Below, piece after piece: positions 1 to 8,650 of a stretch of 23,600 bases of DNA. The stretch is from positions 1 through 23,600 of the forward strand of contig QXCR01000283.1 in NCBI GenBank assembly GCA_004380135.1. Reading direction: 5' to 3'. Numbering within the stretch: position 1 is the first letter of the stretch; each line of letters opens with the position of its first letter. The translations under genes and the position numbers were made by a program. The notes under the pieces are model-generated. The model had not been told where the DNA came from. It did not search any database and worked only from the letters and a program-made list of their open reading frames with translations. The DNA comes from Stemphylium vesicarium (Eukaryota > Ascomycota > Dothideomycetes > Pleosporales > Pleosporaceae).

Positions 1-111
1 GGCGTAGCCTATTAGTAATCCCTTGGCACCTAAGCGCTATCCGCGCCGTTCCGGTCCAAGATACACCGTTCTCAGCCAACCTGGCTGGCTTATGCTGAAA
101 CTGGCCTTGTG

Positions 112-202
112 GGGGATCGAACAATAGACCTTCGGCCCTATTCCTCCGACCCCGCACGCCAGCAGTTCACTGATCATAATGTCAGGACGCAGCCCTGCAC
201 CA
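112..202 (-). other. tRNA-like segment with Pol III box-like motifs (possible SINE relic)
   Basis: Read on the minus strand, positions 123-112 give TGTTCGATCCCC, close to the B-box consensus GGTTCGANTCC. About 70 bases upstream, positions 202-192 give TGGTGCAGGGC, close to the A-box TRGYNNARNNG. The spacing is longer than in a normal tRNA, I could not fold a clean cloverleaf, and no T-run terminator follows closely. It could be a decayed tRNA gene, a tRNA-derived SINE, or chance. Low confidence. Confidence 0.2.
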
Positions 203-251
203 CTACGCCATGCAACCAAAAAGGTACGTATGATCAGTGAACTACTGATCA
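164..251. repeat. Inverted repeats around TGATCA
   Basis: AGTTCACTGATCA at 164-176 and TGATCAGTGAACT at 231-243 form a perfect 13-bp inverted repeat. The right arm is itself part of a smaller palindrome, TGATCAGT (231-238) and ACTGATCA (244-251). The intervening sequence keeps its CA and TG dinucleotides. The arms could be the ends of a small foldback element, but no target duplication was found. Confidence 0.5.
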
Positions 252-744
252 TGGTGCAGGATAGTATATATCGTCATCTGGCCTGACCCGGCCTGACATT
301 AATAGCCCTAATTTAGTATGCTTAACTTACTAGTACTAGAACTAGATTAGATAGAGTTATAGAGTAACGATTATAAATTAGTTAGAAAGATTAGCTTTAG
401 TTAGCATCTTAGCTAAGGGGGTATATAACCACGTGACTAGGGTCACATAATTTGCTATTATAGCAGGCACTTACCTCTGAGCCGGAAGCTCCGGAAACAG
501 AGAGCAGAACACACGACAACAGATAGCAATACAATCTTTGATCCGCAGCCTCTAACTCGACACTGCTCACGCAGTTACAGCTGTACTCCGGTCCGCTGGT
601 AGTTCTGATCAGCGACACATCGTACTCCGGCATCTAGGTGACCCAAATCACAAACTCATTTAGAGATTGGACGTGAATGTACTTGGTTGAATATTCACAA
701 CACTTGATCGAATTATCTGGACACGCACAAAGTTCTCCGTGACC
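252..744. other. Intergenic stretch with a short RIP-like tract and the methyltransferase upstream region
   Basis: Bases 290-420 are rich in TA and nearly lack CA and TG, as in the RIP-mutated repeats further right, so this is probably the edge of an old repeat. From about 430 onward composition returns to normal and leads into the upstream region of the methyltransferase. A palindromic GAATATTC lies near 689-696. No clear TATA box is seen. A 74-codon minus-strand frame at 409-633 has no recognisable motif and I do not call it a gene. Confidence 0.4.
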
Positions 745-2389
745 ATGGACCCCAACTCAACCTCGGCGAAGCTCATTCAACTCGGTGTGCTAGTACAGTC
801 GGCTTTGGCGACACTCATAACATCCAGTGAACAGAGCAAGGACTCCCTCCCCCCCAAAGAGTAGTCCAATGCCCAAAGAACGATTCTCTCCGCAGCAGGC
901 ATGCTCACGGAGCTTGTGAGCACGCCAAGCAACCGTCTTTTGGAAGTGTCAACGCAATACTTTGAGGCGCGTGCCTTGCACATTGCAGCTGAGAAGCGAA
1001 TTCCAGATATGCTTGTCGGTTCCAATGAAAGCGGCGTTGCCGTGGAGGACCTGGCAAAGCAGGTAGGCATCGAGTCTACAAAACTATGTCAGTACCACCG
1101 TTGTGTATGTGCATGAAATATGCCAGCCATGCTGATTGGGTACTTTGTGAATATAGCTCGACTCATGCGTTGTTTGTGTTCCATCCATATCTTCAAAGAG
1201 GTTCAGCCCGACCGCTTCGCGAATAACCATGTGTCGGCTGCTTTGGTCGGTAATGAGCCACTCAGAGCATACATTATCATGTTGTAAGGCGGTCCTGGTC
1301 GTTTCGAAAGATTGCATTCTAAACACGTGCGTAGCGCTTTTGACATATACTCGGCGTCTGATCATCTACCTCGATCGCTCTTTGACAAGAAAACGGGCCC
1401 TTCTTTCGACGTCATAGATACAGCTTTCCAGGCAGCAGCAAATACGCAAAAAGCACGATGGGACTGGCTAGAGGAAAAGGTCACGGTGCAGAACTTGCGG
1501 GACGGACATTGCGGAACAGACGGAGGACCTAGCGGCTATCCAGGTCCTTTTGGGTCTGAAATCGACAAGGCAGTGCAAGGAAAATCCGCGTCTGACCTGA
1601 TAGGGCGGCCTGAACTGCCCATTTTCGGGCTCGCCATGGTTGGCGGAGGTCAAGTCTTTGGCAAGGCTCATCTATATGGCAAGTATCATAGATCACCATC
1701 AGCCAACAGGGTAGCTAACAATCTGCCTAGATTTTCCATGGGAGTCGCTAGACTCTGCGCTCGTGGTTGACGTGGGCGGAGGTGTGGGCGGTTTCAGTCT
1801 CCAGCTCTCGCAAGTCCATCCGCAATTACAATTTGTCATCCAGGATCGCGCGGCGATGCTGGAGCAAGCTGAGAAGGTGATCTGGCCAAAAGACAACCCA
1901 GATGCCGTCGCGCAAAAGAGGGTGCAATTCTGCCCTCACGACTTCTTCGAGCCTAATCCGATCAAGAACGCCGACGTTTACTGGCTTCAATACGTGATGC
2001 ACGATTGGTCGGACGACTTTTGTGTCCGGATTCTTGCGGCTATCAAGCCCAGCATGGGCCCGCGGTCGCGGATTCTGATCTGCGATCAGGTCATGAACAC
2101 AACGCTGGGTTCGGAGGAGCTTGCCGCTGCACCTGCTCCCCTGCCTGCAAACTGGGTAAGTTAAAAGTCCAGCGAAGCGTATAATCCGCTGACTCTATAG
2201 GGCTATTATACTCGTTACTCGCATCAACGCGACCTTGCGATGATGGCGTTGTTGAACGGCATTGAGCGGACGCCTCGCGAATTCCGCGTCATCGTTGAGA
2301 AGGCAGGATTGAAGCTGCATAAGATATGGGACTGCCGTAGCCAGGTTTCGTTGGTGGAGGTTGTACTGCCAAATTCGGAGCTCGTGTAA
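745..2389 (+). pseudogene. SAM-dependent O-methyltransferase (COMT-like, fungal), five exons, with one in-frame stop
   Basis: Five exons join into 476 codons: 745-1087, 1157-1283, 1335-1678, 1731-2155 and 2201-2389. The product belongs to the COMT-like family that methylates hydroxyls of polyketides and other aromatic metabolites using S-adenosylmethionine. The N-terminal half resembles the winged-helix dimerisation domain. The SAM-binding motif is DVGGGVGG (residues 285-292, counting the stop as residue 40) and the catalytic base is His362 in VMHDWSDD. Introns are 69, 51, 52 and 45 bp. The third (1679-1730) starts with GCAAGT, a GC-AG intron that is the only choice keeping frame. The start context is CCATGG. 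Codon 40 (862-864) is TAG inside an otherwise continuous, family-like reading frame. A change of CAG to TAG would be a CpA to TpA event as made by RIP. The gene is therefore probably inactive, unless ATG 901 is used or the stop is read through. Neighbours suggest a secondary-metabolite role. Confidence 0.85.
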
Positions 2390-2812
2390 GATGTGTTTGT
2401 TGAAGTGTAGGAGTAACACAAAGGTGGTGGTGGCGGGACAGGTGATTAGTTAGTATTTTAAGGACAACTTACAAACTCACGTGTTTTCAAGTCGAAAATG
2501 GGGCTGCATATGGGAGCATGCCGCAGTGCATGCGTATATGCACGTAGAGCCCCGGATATGCGGCATGCTCAGGAGAAAAGTCACATGCTCAATCCTTGCA
2601 TTTAATCCATTGGCACGGAATGTAATCATATTCTCTGACTACCGAGGTATTGCTGAATTCCCGGGGTCATCCTACGAAGGCCCTTGCCTTGTGCTCGCTG
2701 GCACCACTCGACGTGCTCTAGCATCACCGACGATTCCCGCACCTTGTACGAGCCATGCCACAGTGACAACCTCCGATGGACTCTGTGAACCGTGTCCCGT
2801 CGATCAGCGCCT
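2390..2812. other. Convergent 3' intergenic region
   Basis: This is the 3' flank shared by the methyltransferase (+) and the SDR (-). It contains a foldback at 2514-2570 (listed separately). A 134-codon plus-strand frame from 2481 runs antisense into the SDR, has no recognisable domain and is probably non-coding. No RIP signature is seen here. Confidence 0.5.
2514..2570. repeat. Foldback in the convergent 3' region
   Basis: GAGCATGCCGCA (2514-2525) is perfectly complementary to TGCGGCATGCTC (2559-2570), a 12-bp stem with a 33-base loop. Between two converging genes it could mark 3' ends or be a small repeat. Its function is unknown. Confidence 0.5.
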
Positions 2813-3661
2813 TCAGTTGTCGCAGTCCGTGGTGGTTGTGAGGTCTTTCCAGCTCTCAAGCTCCTTCTTGTACCGGTCAATGTGACCCGACACAAACTGG
2901 TAGGCATCACTGCCCAGACTCAGACGCACAGGTAGCTCTCGTCCCTCGCATCGGCCCGTTCCTGTAAGCGCTTCAACAATCAACTTTGCGCCTTTTTGTG
3001 GGTCGCCGGGCTGCTTGTGGTTATAAGCCTCGAGACCGGCGTACGTGCCGTCGACGCCTGCGGCCAAGTCCGCGATGCGGTTAGCCGCCATGGTCTTGTG
3101 TCCGGAACTTAAGAAGTTGGTGCGGAAGTAGCCAGGCTCGATGGAGGTGACCTTGATGTTGAGATGGGCGACCTCCTGGCGCAGTGATTCCGCGAGGATG
3201 GTGGCGCAGGCCTTGGTGGCGCAGTACAAGCCCGCAGCAGGAGATCCAGCCCAGCCGCCAATGGAGCCCAAGTTTGCGACGACGCCAGAGCGCTTCTTGC
3301 GCATCACGGGCAACACGGCGCGGATGATGTTGAGCTGGCCAAAGACATTGGTGCTGAATTGCGCCTCGACTTCGCTGCGGCTGCACTCCTCGACACCACC
3401 GGCCAGGATGTAGCCGGCGTTGTTGACGAGAATGTCGATCCCGCCCGTCTTCTTTACAATTGCATCGATGCGGCTGCTCAGCTTTTCATCGCTGTCGAGC
3501 ACATCGAGCTGCTCCGTGATAGCACCACGCTCGGCGAGCTGTGCAAGCTTGGTGGGGTCACGCGCGGTAGCAACGACTGTGTCGCGGTGGGCCAGCGCGG
3601 CCAGCGCGATTTCCTGACCGAAGCCAGACGAGCATCCAGTAATGAGCCAGACTTGTACCAT
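2813..3661 (-). CDS. Classical short-chain dehydrogenase/reductase (SDR)
   Basis: An intact intronless frame of 282 residues, a normal length for classical SDRs. It shows the Rossmann dinucleotide motif TGCSSGFG (residues 8-15), the NNAG motif (80-83), Asn105, Ser133, Tyr146 and Lys150 in the YxxxK arrangement, that is the full catalytic tetrad. Arg34 after the second strand (TAR) suggests NADP(H) preference. A C-terminal extension after about residue 215 resembles 17-beta-hydroxysteroid-dehydrogenase-like SDRs. The reaction is oxidation or reduction of a hydroxyl or ketone on a small molecule; the substrate cannot be read from sequence. It has no signal peptide, so it is probably cytosolic. 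The ATG at 3661 has A at -3, and a minus-strand TATAAA lies 58-63 bases upstream. It diverges from the transporter and converges on the methyltransferase. It is the only host gene of the three without a stop codon. Confidence 0.93.
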   Translation of the reverse strand: MVQVWLITGCSSGFGQEIALAALAHRDTVVATARDPTKLAQLAERGAITEQLDVLDSDEKLSSRIDAIVKKTGGIDILVNNAGYILAGGVEECSRSEVEAQFSTNVFGQLNIIRAVLPVMRKKRSGVVANLGSIGGWAGSPAAGLYCATKACATILAESLRQEVAHLNIKVTSIEPGYFRTNFLSSGHKTMAANRIADLAAGVDGTYAGLEAYNHKQPGDPQKGAKLIVEALTGTGRCEGRELPVRLSLGSDAYQFVSGHIDRYKKELESWKDLTTTTDCDN

Positions 3662-3925
3662 GATGATGTTGAGAATTCGAGAGGTTGTGATAACAACGGG
3701 GTTAGGTGCGATGCCGTGTTTATAAAGCTTTGCTCTTTGTTGTGCGGCGTGGTGAAGGGTGGGGAAACCCGGAGTTAAAGTCCAGGGCCGGGACCGGAGT
3801 ATGCATCGTAACTACGAAGAGTGCGAGTGTGTCCCAAAATATCGCATGACCCAGCCAAGGTAAATCACATTGTTGATTGCTGGGGAATTTATTCCCACTT
3901 GCGCCAATATCCTTCTCAGCACAAC
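3662..3925. promoter_or_regulatory. Divergent promoter between SDR and MFS transporter
   Basis: The 264 bases between the two divergent start codons hold a minus-strand TATAAA (plus 3719-3724) for the SDR. A GC-rich patch at 3768-3798 carries CCCGG, CCGGG and ACCGG, and Zn2Cys6 activators of fungal clusters often bind paired CGG/CCG triplets. Joint control of the two genes is an inference from layout. No clear TATA box was found for the transporter. Confidence 0.55.
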
Positions 3926-5806
3926 ATGACCGACTCTGCCGAACCCAGTCGTGCCGTCCACGGCTTCAAGGTACACAATCATTGTACCGTTTTGACATTA
4001 CGATGATATAGCTAACTCAAACCAAAACAGTGGTTTTTGGTCGGACTTGCCATCGTATCCAGCCTCGGCCTATACGCTCTGGATAACACCATCGTCGCGA
4101 ATATTGTTCCCATCATCATTCAAGACTTGGGCCAAGCTGAACAGCTTGCCTGGCTTTCTGTGGGCTTCACTGCCGGAGGTCTCTGTCTTCTATTGCCCCT
4201 TGGCAAGATATACGCCCTCTTCGATCCCAAATATGTCTACCTCGCTTCGGGACTTCTTTTCTTCATCGGCTGTGCACTTTGCGGTGCGGCTCGCAACATG
4301 AACACCATGATTGTGGGTCGCGTAGTGGCTGGAATCGGCGGAAACGGGTTATACATGGGTTCTGTTACCCTCTTGTCTCTCAACACCTCACCGCGAGAAA
4401 GACCTGTGTACTTGAGCCTGAATGGCCTCATCTGGGGTGTCGGTACTGTCCTCGGACCTATCTTGGGAGGCCTCTTCGAAAGTGCCGGCGCTGGCGGATG
4501 ACGATGGGCCTTCTATATCAATCTATGTGCAGGTATGCATCCATGTGTATGGACCGGAGGACTTTACTGACCTGAAATGAGGCGCTGTTCTCGCTCCAAT
4601 CTGGATATTTCTCCTTCCTTCGGCATCGCTGGCTGACAAGCCCTCGAAACGCGCTCGCGCTGCCAGATTCGATTGGCTTGGTACCATCTTCATACTCGCC
4701 TCCATGCTTCCACTGGTGCTGGCAGTTGACTTTGGAGGCAGGCTGTTCAGCTGGAGTAGCGCTGCCTCAATCGTCCTCTTCGTCCTCGCCGCCGTATTTC
4801 TGGTTGTGTTTGCGGTACAGTAACATTTTAGTTTTACCACGAACGAACGAGATCGGCTCTTCCCCATGCATTTCATGACCAATGGTCACGCTGTGCTTCT
4901 AGCTGTCATTGCAGCTGCATGCGATGACTTCACTTTCGTACCGATTTATTACATTCCTCTTTATTTCCAGTTCACACGTGACGATGACGCTCTCCAGTCA
5001 GGTTTTCTACTTCTTCCCTACATTGCACTTCTCAGTGCCGCCATGCTGGCGAATGGGGCTTTCATGTCCAAGGTGGGTCACTACAAGGCATGGTACGTCG
5101 TCGGAAGTGCACTCGCACTCATAGCCACTGTTCTCTTGTGTAAGCGTCCTTGTGCCCTACATGTTTCGCAATCTCACACTTTAGCAGCTCGAGTAACGAC
5201 CGACACCCCGACACGCAATATCTATGGTTTCGAAATACTTCCTGGTTTGGGCTCGGGCGCCTATGTGCAAGCCGGTTATGCTGTCCTCTTTTCCATCCTC
5301 GAGCCAAAAGACATGGCCTTTGGTACTAGTTTCATGATGTTAGGTACGGGACCTGACTCACTTTCCAGTCGCATATGTATTTGCTGACACTGACCCAGCG
5401 CAACTTTGTGGCATCACCTTTGGCCTAGCTATCGCCAGTGCAATCTTCGTCAACGACGCCGTATCCTCAATCGCTACCGTTCTCCCCAATTTGTCAAGCG
5501 AACAAGTTCAGCATGCCATAGAAGGGGCAACAGGCGAACTCTTCTCAGGTCTCGATAAATCGTCGCAGACTGCGCTTTCCAACGCGCTGGTCAATTCTTT
5601 GCGAAAGACGTACGTCATGTGCCAACATGCACAGCCTTTCCTTGACTGACCTTGCTTGGTAGATTCATACCATGCTACGCAGCAGCTGTATTGTGTCTGA
5701 TTCTTTCTGTCATACTACCAGTAAGTCCTCTCGTCTTATCAACAGCCATTCGCCCCCTAAGATCTGCAAAGCACAAACAGATGAACGCGAGTTCCCCGTC
5801 CGACTC

Positions 5807-5814
5807 AGAGTCCG
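5807..5814. repeat. Left target-site duplication of the MITE
   Basis: AGAGTCCG, identical to 6242-6249 on the other side of the element. It lies in the last transporter exon. Confidence 0.85.
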
Positions 5815-6241
5815 CAGACTCCGCAACAAGCAATCCAGATTGGTTCGCTTGCTTGACTTGCTTAAGTTTACCAATCCAATCAATTCAATCTGAGATCGCC
5901 TAGTTTCGCAAGCAAGTCAAGCTAAGTAGTAATTTTTGATTGACTTGCTTGTCCTGCTTGTAAGATGGTCGTGATATAGAGATCCCATATTCTTCCAGCT
6001 CCAGTGCTGACTAAGCAGCTTAGTCAGCAGTGCGGGCAGCCCCATGCCCGTGCAGCTAAGCATTCTAGGAGAGATTAACGGGGGTATATAGGTCTATCAA
6101 TCTATTAATCTACCAATTAAGTCGCAATCAAGCTGTCCGAAAACACTAACAATCAAGCTACAATCAAGCGACGACGACGTTGCCAACAATCAAGTCAATC
6201 AACGACCCCAAGATTGATTGACTTGCTTGTTGCGGACTGTG
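5815..6241. mobile_element. hAT-like MITE in the last exon of the transporter
   Basis: The element is 427 bp. Its left end CAGACTCCGCAACAAGCAA (5815-5833) and the reverse complement of its right end (6223-6241) agree at 17 of 19 positions. It is flanked by a perfect 8-bp direct repeat AGAGTCCG at 5807-5814 and 6242-6249. An 8-bp target duplication with CA-starting inverted repeats fits the hAT superfamily. It carries no transposase, so it would have been moved in trans. The interior holds many copies of the CAAGCAAGTCAA-type word in both orientations. Removing the element and one duplication copy rejoins the transporter reading frame exactly, which independently confirms the ends. The interior keeps CA and TG, so it was not RIP-mutated. 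Confidence 0.88.
6006..6028. repeat. Perfect palindrome inside the MITE
   Basis: GCTGACTAAGC and GCTTAGTCAGC are 11-bp perfect arms around a single A. It is near the middle of the MITE and may be a relic of its foldback structure. Confidence 0.7.
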
Positions 6242-6249
6242 AGAGTCCG
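6242..6249. repeat. Right target-site duplication of the MITE
   Basis: AGAGTCCG, identical to 5807-5814. The transporter reading frame resumes directly after it at 6250. Confidence 0.85.
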
Positions 6250-6308
6250 CGCTCACGGAGAAGGATGCTGGCCGTGTCAAGGAAGCGGATGAGTCAAAGA
6301 GCCAATAA

Positions 6309-6437
6309 ATACATGTCTCGTCTCGAGGTGATGCCAACTTCACATTACACAAATAGCCAATCGAGACGGAGATGGCATGTTGCGCTGTGTTCTCGGGTAA
6401 GGATACACACCGGATGGAGAGATTGTGCGGCTTCACG
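6309..6437. other. 3' flank of the transporter up to the first LTR
   Basis: Normal-composition sequence between the transporter stop and the start of the RIP-marked repeats. GTCTCGTCTCGA at 6315-6326 and TCGAGACG at 6360-6367 are inverted copies of the same word. No gene is seen. Confidence 0.4.
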
Positions 6438-6654
6438 TGTTGGGAAAATATTCTAGCATCCATATAAGGTAATATAAATCGTTTCTAGAGCTAGTCTATT
6501 TTGTAACGGTGTGAGGAGAGGGGGAGGACTGCGCTGTCATTATATAGCTACGAAAGAGGGCAGCTGTATACGTGTGTGGGATGATGAAGTGTGGTAGCGA
6601 TAACCGTACCCAACTTATACTAGAGTGGATCTTAGTAAGGTCTAAACCATTATA
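6438..6654 (-). repeat. Probable 3' LTR of Copia-1
   Basis: The plus-strand left end TGTTGGG (6438) is the mirror of an LTR ending in CCCAACA on the minus strand. The right end reads CATTATA, perhaps CATTACA before RIP. Next to it the minus strand has a purine run GGGGGGAG (plus about 6655-6662), suitable as a polypurine tract. A minus-strand TATATAA lies inside at about 6540-6546. No clear second copy is seen at the other end of Copia-1, so assignment to that element rests on position and orientation. Confidence 0.5.
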
Positions 6655-6662
6655 CTCCCCCC

Positions 6663-7122
6663 TAGCTACCGTAATTAATAAAGCTAGCTAGTACTAGTGC
6701 CGTAGCTCTATTAGTTCTAGTATATTAACCTAAGTAGTAAGGAGCTAGTAAATATTTTTAAGCTTTAGCTACTTTATAAACTTAGCGTGTTTCTGCCTTA
6801 TAAGAGACTTTATAAGTCTATCTATAGGTATCTCTACTATAGGACACCTCTCTATATAGAGCCTTCCTTCTTATACCTTCTATCTTACCTATATCTAATA
6901 GGTGTCTATATATCTTAGCTTCGTATAAAGCTATTTATCCTCCTTCTTAATAATTCTAACTATCTACTTATTATTATAGTAGATTATTAGTTAAACCTCT
7001 AGGTTAAACTAGATTTACTAGAAGACCTAGATCTACTATTTTATCTCTTCTCTAGTTACTAATAGGGCTATTAGCTTAGCCTCTATAGTTAACTTAGTAA
7101 CTAATCTCTAATAGGTGGCCTT
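6663..7122 (-). other. RIP-mutated 3' part of Copia-1
   Basis: This sequence is dominated by TA and almost lacks CA and TG. It should correspond to the end of the RNase H region and the 3' untranslated part of Copia-1. No frame can be followed with confidence. Confidence 0.5.
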
Positions 7123-7500
7123 CTAGTTAATAGGTATCCCGTAGAGCTTAAATAAATATCTATAAGATGATCGATAGCTTTCTATATTATTAGCAAACGC
7201 TGCATTAGATGCTCCATAGAAGAGAGACTTGTCCCAGACGTAGGTCGAGCTCTCCGCTACCTGCTGGCTGGCTCTGATCGCTAGGTGTCTGGTTCCATAC
7301 AGGTATCTCCAGACGTGGTTCACCGCCGATAGATGCTTTTGTCCAGGGTTTTGTAGGTGCTGTGCTAGTACTGAGTGCGCTCGCGCCACATCAGGCCTTG
7401 TAAACGTCGAGATGTATGCTAGCGATCCGACTAGCTGCTGGTACAGCTGCGTGCGCTGGTGATTCGTGTCCTCGGTCGATTGGGCTAGAGAGTTCTCCAT
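7123..7500 (-). pseudogene. Copia-1 RNase H / end of reverse transcriptase
   Basis: The 125-residue open stretch shows the Copia connection motif (LVGSLAYISTFTRPD, then AVNHVWRYLYGTRHL) leading into RNase H (GASNAAFANNIESYRSSYRY). In functional copies the RNase H reads SDAAFAD: the Asp positions here are Asn, as expected from RIP changing GAC/GAT to AAC/AAT on the opposite strand. The first about 310 coding bases (7500-7190) are nearly unmutated, while the last about 60 are RIP-rich. This domain degrades RNA of the RNA-DNA hybrid in the virus-like particle. Confidence 0.8.
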
Positions 7501-7539
7501 AAGCGGGACTGCTAGATATCTCCCCCTAGACTTCTAATC

Positions 7540-8240
7540 TAGGCTATACTTACTAACTATCTTCTTAATAAACGAGTCTTAAATTAGCTAAATTATTCCT
7601 ACTTTCTAGTCTCTTAGAACTCTAATCCTAAAGAACTATTTAAGCTCTTTAAGCTTCCTTAGATTATATATAGCTTTAAGTTCCCTTTTAAATTACTAGT
7701 AATTATCTATATAATCTAGATATATAAGTACTATAATATTATTAATATAGAAGAAGACTATTAGTCTCTTATTAATAAATAAGTAAGGAATGTCCTTAAC
7801 TGGTTCTAGACCCAGCTTAATCATGGTCTCTTTCAGGTGCTTGTACCAGAGAAGAGGCGCGTTTTTCAGCCCATACAGAGCTCTCTTGAGCTCTAGGAGT
7901 TTGCCCAGCTGCTCTACGTACGGCTCTGGTGTCTGCACGTAGACTGGTTTATCAAGGGGTGCGTTCAAAAACGCGTTCAGCACATCGTACTGATATGCTT
8001 TCAAGCCAAAGGCTGCTACGAGGGCCATGAGAAATCGGAACACTCGTGCGGCCAGCGTGGCTGCGTACGTGTCGCCCCAGTCCTCTTAGAGATCTCCTCT
8101 CATAACAAGCCGAGCCTTAAACTTATATAGAAGTCCGTCTTTATTAAACTTATACGTAAATACCTATATTAGAGGTAGTATCTAGCTATACCTATAGCTA
8201 TTAGCCTCTATAACCGTAGTAGTCTTGAAGCAACCCTTCT
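7540..8240 (-). pseudogene. Copia-1 reverse transcriptase (RVT_2), partly RIP-mutated
   Basis: The intact island (8043-7800) carries YQYDVLNAFLNAPL, where the first catalytic Asp sits in the DVxxAFLN motif, followed by KRALYGLKNAPLLWYKHL. Further on the catalytic YVDD box reads YINN near 7730-7740, with both aspartates changed to asparagine and Val to Ile, all G-to-A changes on the coding strand. Upstream (8090-8240) and downstream (7520-7700) are RIP tracts with stops. Reverse transcription is therefore abolished at the active site itself. Confidence 0.8.
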
Positions 8241-8241
8241 C

Positions 8242-8650
8242 TTAATAGCTCTTAAACTCTTTAGCTCCTACTACTTTGAATTTCCGTCTAAAAGGGTGCT
8301 TCTCCAGGTCTCTCCATCTCTTTGGCGGAGGCGGAAGCTGGTTTCTATGCAGCCGTGCTTTCTGCGGTTCTAGTGGCTGAAGTGCTGCAGCAAACGCAAC
8401 AAAGTACGTGCCGAGCGTCTTCCTCTGCCTTTTCCTAGTCAGCACGTTTGACTCATCGAGCTGACTGCTGATCTCTTCATGTCTTGGAGCGTTGTTTGAT
8501 CGTCGATCTGGGGCCTCTGCTTCGGCGGGTACAGATTCCCAGCCTCGCGGCATCTCGACTGTTTCTGGTTCGAGCTCCGGATCAGGCTCATGCTCCTGCT
8601 GAGTGGTCTGGTCTGGAGTGCTCTCTGGTGTTGGCAACGGGCGAGGCGCA
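8242..8650 (-). pseudogene. Copia-1 integrase-to-reverse transcriptase linker
   Basis: An open stretch of about 130 residues rich in Pro, Glu, Gln and Arg (PDPELEPETVEMP and similar), then basic (RKRQRKTLG). Between integrase and RVT_2 of Copia polyproteins such a charged, low-complexity linker is usual. It holds many CA and TG, so it is one of the RIP-spared islands. Its edges are sharp: at about 8651 composition switches to TA-rich with stops. Confidence 0.7.

Larger units (their letters stand above)
3926..6308 (+). pseudogene. MFS drug/metabolite efflux transporter (DHA2-like), two stops and a MITE insertion
   Basis: Exons 3926-3970, 4031-4532, 4582-5139, 5188-5343 (acceptor could be 5185), 5399-5609, 5663-5720 and 5781-5814 plus 6250-6308 add to 541 codons, typical for a 14-helix DHA2 proton antiporter exporting toxic compounds across the plasma membrane. 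Family marks are LDNTIVAN in helix 1, GRVVAGIGGNGL in helix 4, the antiporter-like GTVLGPILGG in helix 5 and RWAFYIN after it. Introns of 45-60 bp have good donors, and branch points CTGAC or CTAAG in several. The GTAAGT donor at 5721 is optional: reading through also keeps frame. Disruptions are TGA at 4499-4501 (expected Trp, codon 172), TAA at 4821-4823 (expected Gln, codon 263, CpA to TpA type) and a MITE at 5815-6241 about 20 codons before the end. The C-terminal tail after the MITE ends at TAA 6306-6308. Almost surely non-functional now. Confidence 0.85.

Noticed and set aside
409..633. 74-codon minus-strand frame
   Set aside because: No motif, no promoter or neighbour support; partly in a RIP-like tract.
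861..897. A 37-bp intron that would remove the methyltransferase stop
   Set aside because: Too short for the 45-69 bp introns of this gene, lacks a branch point, and would delete family-like sequence.
2481..2885. 134-codon plus-strand frame after the methyltransferase
   Set aside because: No recognisable domain, starts in a foldback and runs antisense into the SDR end.
3081..3413. Frames of about 90-100 codons on both strands inside the SDR
   Set aside because: They are shadows of the SDR reading frame, which has all catalytic motifs.
4814..4830. A tiny GT...AG intron (GTACAG...TTTTAG) removing the TAA in the transporter
   Set aside because: 17 bases is far below the splicing minimum and the removed part is conserved in type.
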